Source: Shouchella clausii (GTDB taxonomy: Bacteria > Bacillota > Bacilli > Bacillales > Bacillaceae_D). From it: DNA of 64,000 nt. The position numbers were made by a program, and so were the translations under genes. The notes under the pieces are model-generated. The model had not been told where the DNA came from, did not search any database, and saw nothing but the letters and a program-made list of their open reading frames with translations. The DNA lies in NCBI RefSeq assembly GCF_002250115.1, contig NZ_CP019985.1, forward strand, positions 1,426,001 to 1,490,000, written 5' to 3'. Each line of letters opens with the position of its first letter. Within the stretch, counting starts at the first letter, position 1. Below are positions 60,527 to 64,000 of this stretch, piece after piece.

Positions 60527-61202
60527 AAACAATCGAAAGGAAATAAAGGCGTTAATTGAAGAAAACAACCGTTTGCGCCAGCGACTCACACCAGACAACT
60601 TAAAATTGTACGAAGATATGATGCTTTATATTCGCACAGACTTGCGGCTTGCAGAGTATGAAAGTGAACAGATTTTGATGGAAATGTTGCATCATATTGT
60701 AGACAGCCAAAAGGATGGAAAAACGGCGAAGGATGTATTTGGCGGCAACCCGAAGGACTACGCAGAAGAATTAATTGCAGAACTGCCGCGAGAAAAGAAA
60801 CGGAATGTCGCCCAATTTATCATTGCCCAAGTAGTTGTCCTGATCGGCATTGTTTGTTTGGTGGAAGGGCTTGGCAAGTTGGTTTTGCCTTTATTCGGGC
60901 TAAAAGGGCCTGTTGTTATAACAGGAAATTTAATGGTTACGTTACTAATGGGCATTATCGGAACGGGCGTGGCTGTATATTGGATTTTTAAGCAAATAAG
61001 GAAAGACCTCTTTACTGAAGGGACCAACTCAAAGAAGCAATATATCAAAACGGGTTTGATCGGTGCTGTTGCCTTTATGGCCATGGTAGGCATTGTTTAT
61101 CTGTTGCCAGATTGGGGCATCCCTCTTACTTTTGCTTGGTGGACATATGTACTAATCGGCATGTTTTTGCTCATTATTGGAAAACGTCTGCAAGCTGCTT
61201 GA
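60519..61202 (+). CDS. DUF1129/HAAS-type membrane protein, PadR partner
   Basis: A 227-aa membrane protein. A cytoplasmic helical N-terminal module (about residues 1-100, including DMMLYIRTDLRLAEYESEQI and PKDYAEELIAELPREKKR) is followed by hydrophobic segments at about 104-125, 135-155, 175-193 and 203-220. It starts within padR (8-bp overlap), so is translated with it. DUF1129/HAAS proteins are membrane proteins of unknown function often encoded with PadR regulators. Confidence 0.85.
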   Translation: MFKNNRKEIKALIEENNRLRQRLTPDNLKLYEDMMLYIRTDLRLAEYESEQILMEMLHHIVDSQKDGKTAKDVFGGNPKDYAEELIAELPREKKRNVAQFIIAQVVVLIGIVCLVEGLGKLVLPLFGLKGPVVITGNLMVTLLMGIIGTGVAVYWIFKQIRKDLFTEGTNSKKQYIKTGLIGAVAFMAMVGIVYLLPDWGIPLTFAWWTYVLIGMFLLIIGKRLQAA

Positions 61203-61275
61203 AAACAGGCTGAACACGTTTCTTCGTTTAAAAAAGCTTATGGATGCTAAATTTGGAAATGGAGGAGGTATTCAT

Positions 61276-61458
61276 ATGTCTACAGAGGTTGTTACGATCA
61301 TAGCGATCTTTTCTATTGTAATATGGATAGCGGTGTCCCAAGAGGCTGTAAAACCCTCAAAAAAGAGAAATTGGCTAAAAATGATAACGTTACTATCGGC
61401 TGGCTCCTTATCTACACTCATTCTAGTCATTTCTCTTTTTCAACAGCTTCCATTGTAA
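61276..61458 (+). CDS. Small two-TM membrane protein
   Basis: A 60-aa frame from ATG 61276 with GGAGGAGGT upstream. Hydrophobic segments at about residues 4-19 (VVTIIAIFSIVIWIAV) and 38-55 flank a basic loop (KPSKKRNWLK). The in-frame extension to 61177 overlaps the previous gene and is unneeded. It closes the padR operon before a strong terminator. No family recognised. Confidence 0.6.
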   Translation: MSTEVVTIIAIFSIVIWIAVSQEAVKPSKKRNWLKMITLLSAGSLSTLILVISLFQQLPL

Positions 61459-61484
61459 ATCGTTAAATTGCAGCTGTACGAAAA

Positions 61485-61535
61485 GGGAGCTTCCCCAAGC
61501 TTTGGCCTTCTGGCTTTTGGGGAAGCTCTCTTTTT
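61485..61535 (+). terminator. Terminator of the padR operon
   Basis: GAGCTTCCCCAA (61487-61498) pairs with TTGGGGAAGCTC (61517-61528), with inner GCTTTGGC/GGCTTT pairing, then TCTTTTT. Confidence 0.88.
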
Positions 61536-61581
61536 ACTTGTTAGAGAATGATCTCATTTTATGCACTTTGCTTTAAAGCTA

Positions 61582-61626
61582 TAAAAAAAGACAGGTTATC
61601 GCCTGAAAAATTGCGTCTTCTGTCTT
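61582..61626 (-). terminator. Terminator of the 72-aa gene (minus strand)
   Basis: On the minus strand AAGACAG (complement of 61620-61626) pairs with CTGTCTT (complement of 61588-61594), followed by TTTTTTTAT. The long loop lowers confidence. Confidence 0.5.
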
Positions 61627-61843
61627 ACTTCAAATAAATCTGCAAAGAGACATTTTCGTTCCCGTAAGACCATACGCTGTTCTCGATTTTAAAATGATCG
61701 GCAAACGCTTCAATCCACACTTGTTTGGCGTGTAGCAACGCTGTTAACTGAGCGGAGTTAAGCGTTACTTCCTCTACTTGTTCGTTTTTTTGGAAAACAA
61801 ATACGACTTTTACAAAGTCTCCTTGATTCATGGCAACGCTCAT
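61625..61843 (-). CDS. Small hypothetical protein
   Basis: A 72-aa acidic/neutral protein beginning MSVAMNQGDFVKVVFVFQ and ending in SLQIYLK, with a strong AAAGGAGGAAG site directly before ATG 61843. No TM or signal peptide. Predicted mixed alpha/beta. No family recognised; reality is supported by the ribosome site and downstream terminator. Confidence 0.65.
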   Translation of the reverse strand: MSVAMNQGDFVKVVFVFQKNEQVEEVTLNSAQLTALLHAKQVWIEAFADHFKIENSVWSYGNENVSLQIYLK

Positions 61844-62097
61844 TTTGCTTCCTCCTTTTGATTTTTATTACTATCCCATACGGATGACGAGGAAAAATGT
61901 TTCGTCTTTTGAGCCTGACAATTGGCGTTTTTTCATTGAACGAGAGATGGATGGCTGAGAAAGAAGGGAATGGTACGTTTCACCGCGGTAAAGGGGGACA
62001 TTAGTAGCGAAGAAGAGCATCTACACAATAAAAAGTTGGGAGTTCGGGCGGCAGTTAGAATACGGTAATAAAACACCGTTTACATGAAGTTAGCTAT
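61844..62097. other. Intergenic region without recognised gene
   Basis: About 250 bases between two minus-strand small genes. All frames are interrupted and I see no strong hairpin with T run. It should contain the promoter of the 72-aa gene. Confidence 0.35.
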
Positions 62098-62250
62098 TTA
62101 ACGGGCGTTGTCGTTATCGCCTTGAAGGCCCTTTTTTAATAGATCATAAACGGCACCTGAAAACGTCCTGATCTTATGTTGTTTTCGGTAGTCTTCTACA
62201 CGTTGGACAAGCTCTTTTGGAAATTTGATTAGTTTTGGGACACGGTTCAT
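62098..62250 (-). CDS. 50-aa ribbon-helix-helix (CopG/Arc-like) protein
   Basis: A short frame starting at ATG 62250 with AAAGAGGTT upstream. It begins MNRVPKLIKFPKELVQRVED and ends GLQGDNDNAR. The N-terminal strand RVPKLIKFP, then helix ELVQRVEDYRKQH and helix FSGAVYDLLKKGL match the RHH beta-alpha-alpha fold. Such proteins bind DNA as dimers and often are antitoxins or plasmid/phage regulators; no toxin gene is next to it. Too small for usual gene callers. Confidence 0.65.
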   Translation of the reverse strand: MNRVPKLIKFPKELVQRVEDYRKQHKIRTFSGAVYDLLKKGLQGDNDNAR

Positions 62251-62599
62251 GACAATAACCTCTTTAAATTTGGGATACTACTAAATTCACAATAATTGAT
62301 GTCATTCCACTACAGAAAACGTATAGCGGGAAGGCAATGAATCAATCAAAGGAATGATCGATTTTTAAGTGAATCATACTCCTGAAAGAAATTCGTGTCA
62401 ACACCCTATTTACATCCATTTCATTCCCGTTTATTTGAAGGCTTTTTTTCGCCGAACAGGTAAAAGCAATCCGAAAATTATTGGAAAACACAGAGCACAT
62501 TTTACGCCAAAACATTAAAGAAGTGTTATGATGGGTGTCGAATTACTTAGAAGAGCGAAACAGTGTGCTTACTTATATTAAAATAGGCTTTTTTTGAAA
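62251..62599. other. Intergenic region upstream of the MFS gene
   Basis: About 350 bases. A plus-strand frame between stops (62439-62531) reads AEQVKAIRKLLENTEHILRQ and then NIKEVL; it looks protein-like but has no start codon, so it may be the decayed end of a lost gene. The MFS promoter probably lies near 62540-62600. Confidence 0.35.
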
Positions 62600-62616
62600 C
62601 GATTCAGCTGGAATCG
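62600..62616. promoter_or_regulatory. Palindrome upstream of the MFS gene
   Basis: CGATTC-AGCTG-GAATCG is a 6-5-6 inverted repeat 28 bp before the start codon; a possible repressor site. No regulator gene is adjacent on the right side within view. Confidence 0.4.
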
Positions 62617-62643
62617 ATTCTATTTGGGTAGGGAGATTGGAAG

Positions 62644-63789
62644 ATGCGAACCGTTTATTTCATTTTAGCGCTCATTTTAGCGTCTCTTAATATGCGACCT
62701 GCGATTACATCGGTTGCTCCATTGCTAGATACGATTCAGCAGCAACTAGGAATGAGTGGGCTTGCGTCAAGCTTGTTGACGACACTACCTGTGCTGTGCA
62801 TGGGTATCTTTGCCCCTTTTGCAGCGAAGATTAGTCAAAAGATTGGCTTGGAAAAAGCGATTTTTCTTTCTCTGTTGCTTTTAACTGCGGCCACCGCCGT
62901 ACGGGGGATCACAGGTTCAGTCATCGTCTTGATTGGAACAGCTTTTTTGGCAGGAGTCGGCATCGGCATTGCCGGCCCGCTCTTGTCTGGTTTTATTAAA
63001 CAGTATTTCCCGACGCGGCCAGGGCTTGTCAGTATTTACTCCGTCTCGATGGCAGCAGGTGCGGGAATAGCTGCTGGGTTGTCCGTACCGATATACAACA
63101 GCGCTGGTCATAATTGGGGAGTCGCTCTTGCTAGTTGGGCCGTTCTTGGTGTTGCTGCTTTAACGTTTTGGATCAAATTGGCGCTGCAAAAACGGACAGA
63201 AGTAACGGCAGCGAAAGCGAGATTGCCATTAAAAAACAAACGGGCGATTTTAGTGACATTGTTTTTCGCGTTAATGTCCAGCATGTTTTACTCAGTAACG
63301 GCTTGGATTGCGCCAATTGTCCAAGATATGGGTTATAGCAAATCGACTGCTGCAGCGATGCTCACTGTGTTTACATTTATTCAAATTCCGACTTCAATGG
63401 TGTTGCCGACATTCGTTGCTAAATTTGGCCGTTTGACAACGGTGCTAGTTGGCTGCAGCATGCTCGAATTAGCTGGCATCGGCGTTTTGTTAGCTGGGTT
63501 TCATCCCCTCCCTGCTGCCATTTTACTTGGCATTGGCGCCGGTGGGCTGTTCCCTCTCGCTTTAATGCTGCCGATTGTTGAAACAGACAGCCCGCAAGAA
63601 GCGAGTGCATGGTCCGCCATGAATCAAGGAGGCGGCTACATTCTTGCTGCGATCGGCCCCCTTGCGGTTGGTGCCATTTTCGATACGTTTGGCAGCTTTT
63701 ACCCTGCCTTGCTTGCAATGGCGGGTGTTGTAGTGGCCATGGCAGCGGTACAGCTGCTCTTAAAAAAGCATGGCCGGGCGATTGAGTAA
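62644..63789 (+). CDS. CynX/NimT family MFS transporter
   Basis: A 381-aa, 12-TM transporter. The N-terminal ILASLNMRPAITSVAPLL (about residues 10-27) is diagnostic of the CynX/NimT/YeaN family; further marks are LGIAGPLL-like GIGIAGPLLSGFIKQYFP and SAWSAMNQGGGYILAAIGPL near residue 320. GGGAGATTGGAAG precedes ATG. Family members move cyanate, nitroimidazoles or are uncharacterised; substrate here unknown. Monocistronic. Confidence 0.9.
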   Translation: MRTVYFILALILASLNMRPAITSVAPLLDTIQQQLGMSGLASSLLTTLPVLCMGIFAPFAAKISQKIGLEKAIFLSLLLLTAATAVRGITGSVIVLIGTAFLAGVGIGIAGPLLSGFIKQYFPTRPGLVSIYSVSMAAGAGIAAGLSVPIYNSAGHNWGVALASWAVLGVAALTFWIKLALQKRTEVTAAKARLPLKNKRAILVTLFFALMSSMFYSVTAWIAPIVQDMGYSKSTAAAMLTVFTFIQIPTSMVLPTFVAKFGRLTTVLVGCSMLELAGIGVLLAGFHPLPAAILLGIGAGGLFPLALMLPIVETDSPQEASAWSAMNQGGGYILAAIGPLAVGAIFDTFGSFYPALLAMAGVVVAMAAVQLLLKKHGRAIE

Positions 63790-63892
63790 GAATCCCTCAT
63801 CTTGCAACTAAAAAGACGAGAGCAGCGTACGAAAATCCGTACTAGATAATCATGGCGTTGTGCTTTTCGCTCTTTTTTTAACTGATTGGTTG

Positions 63893-63926
63893 GCAAGGCG
63901 TCCACATATAGGCGCCTTGCTTTTTC
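63893..63926 (+). terminator. Terminator downstream of the MFS gene
   Basis: GCAAGGCG (63893-63900) pairs with CGCCTTGC (63913-63920), then TTTTT. A weaker AGAGC/GCTCT hairpin with seven Ts (about 63815-63879) lies before it. Confidence 0.8.
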
Positions 63927-64000
63927 ACTCCCTTCTGGTATCGTTAAAATGGAGGAAACCCATTCCCAGTTCTCACTTTCTTCACATTTATTCGCTATAC

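Noticed and set aside
62439-62531. Stop-to-stop frame reading AEQVKAIRKLLENTEHILRQ then NIKEVL
   Set aside because: Protein-like helix pattern, but no start codon or ribosome site; mentioned in the intergenic entry rather than called a gene.
1-64000. tRNA, rRNA, CRISPR array, replication origin, prophage
   Set aside because: No clustered short repeats, no tRNA-like cloverleaf with CCA-end features, no rRNA-like sequence and no phage gene cluster were found on reading either strand.

Overview
The window reads as low-to-moderate GC Bacillaceae chromosome: dense co-directional operons, AGGAGG-type ribosome binding sites, frequent GTG/TTG starts, intrinsic terminators after most units, and orthologues of typical Bacillus genes (citA-citR, lytST, zagA with a zinc-free S14, mhqO, ykkC-type leader, an ATPase-less maltose ABC operon). 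Gene content fits an alkaliphilic Bacillus of the Shouchella/Alkalihalobacillus clausii kind; that species guess is inference from recall, not a search result. No rRNA, tRNA, CRISPR array or intact prophage is visible.

Layout. 1-2.4 kb: end of an oligopeptide ABC operon (permease, two ATPases). 2.4-7.1 kb: MMPL exporter translationally coupled to a secreted coiled-coil protein, divergent from a TetR regulator with two matching operators. 7.2-11.4 kb: LytS/LytT-type two-component pair followed by a CstA-type carbon-starvation/pyruvate transporter with a cre site. 11.5-18.1 kb: DinB-like, CGNR, DUF1801, ECF sigma/anti-sigma, GNAT and chemoreceptor genes. 18.2-33.9 kb: organic-acid region: AllD-like dehydrogenase, GntR, DctPQM TRAP transporter, citA/citR, TAXI-TRAP transporter, two further GntR regulators, and a GlcD-GlcF-LhgO oxidase cluster. 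33.9-38.4 kb: PucR-type regulator divergent from codBA, which sits behind a ykkC-like riboswitch/terminator. 39-45.7 kb: neopullulanase, maltose/maltodextrin ABC transporter and LacI regulator with LacI/cre-type operators. 45.8-51.7 kb: short-chain fatty-acid transporter, 3-oxoacid CoA-transferase, UbiD decarboxylase, MhqO-like dioxygenase.

51.7-53.2 kb is an accessory island: an 81-bp duplication brackets a decayed IS200/IS605 TnpB end, an AT-rich membrane-protein gene and a startless frame. 53.2-55.7 kb: deoD and a Zur-type zinc-starvation unit. 55.7-58 kb: a MutS2-like ATPase without Smr domain, preceded by a seven-codon leader ORF, long hairpins and an intrinsic terminator. 58-64 kb: DegV, YdcF, a structured three-way-junction element, PadR/HAAS pair under a 41-bp palindrome, small proteins (including a 50-aa ribbon-helix-helix protein) and a CynX/NimT-type MFS transporter.

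Together the genes describe carbon scavenging (peptides, pyruvate, C4/2-hydroxy acids, maltodextrins, fatty acids, pyrimidines), much of it under predicted CcpA and local GntR/LacI/PucR control. The most promising undescribed systems are the leader-controlled MutS2-like ATPase, the riboswitch-controlled codBA operon, the putative two-enantiomer 2-hydroxyglutarate pathway, and the structured RNA near 60 kb.
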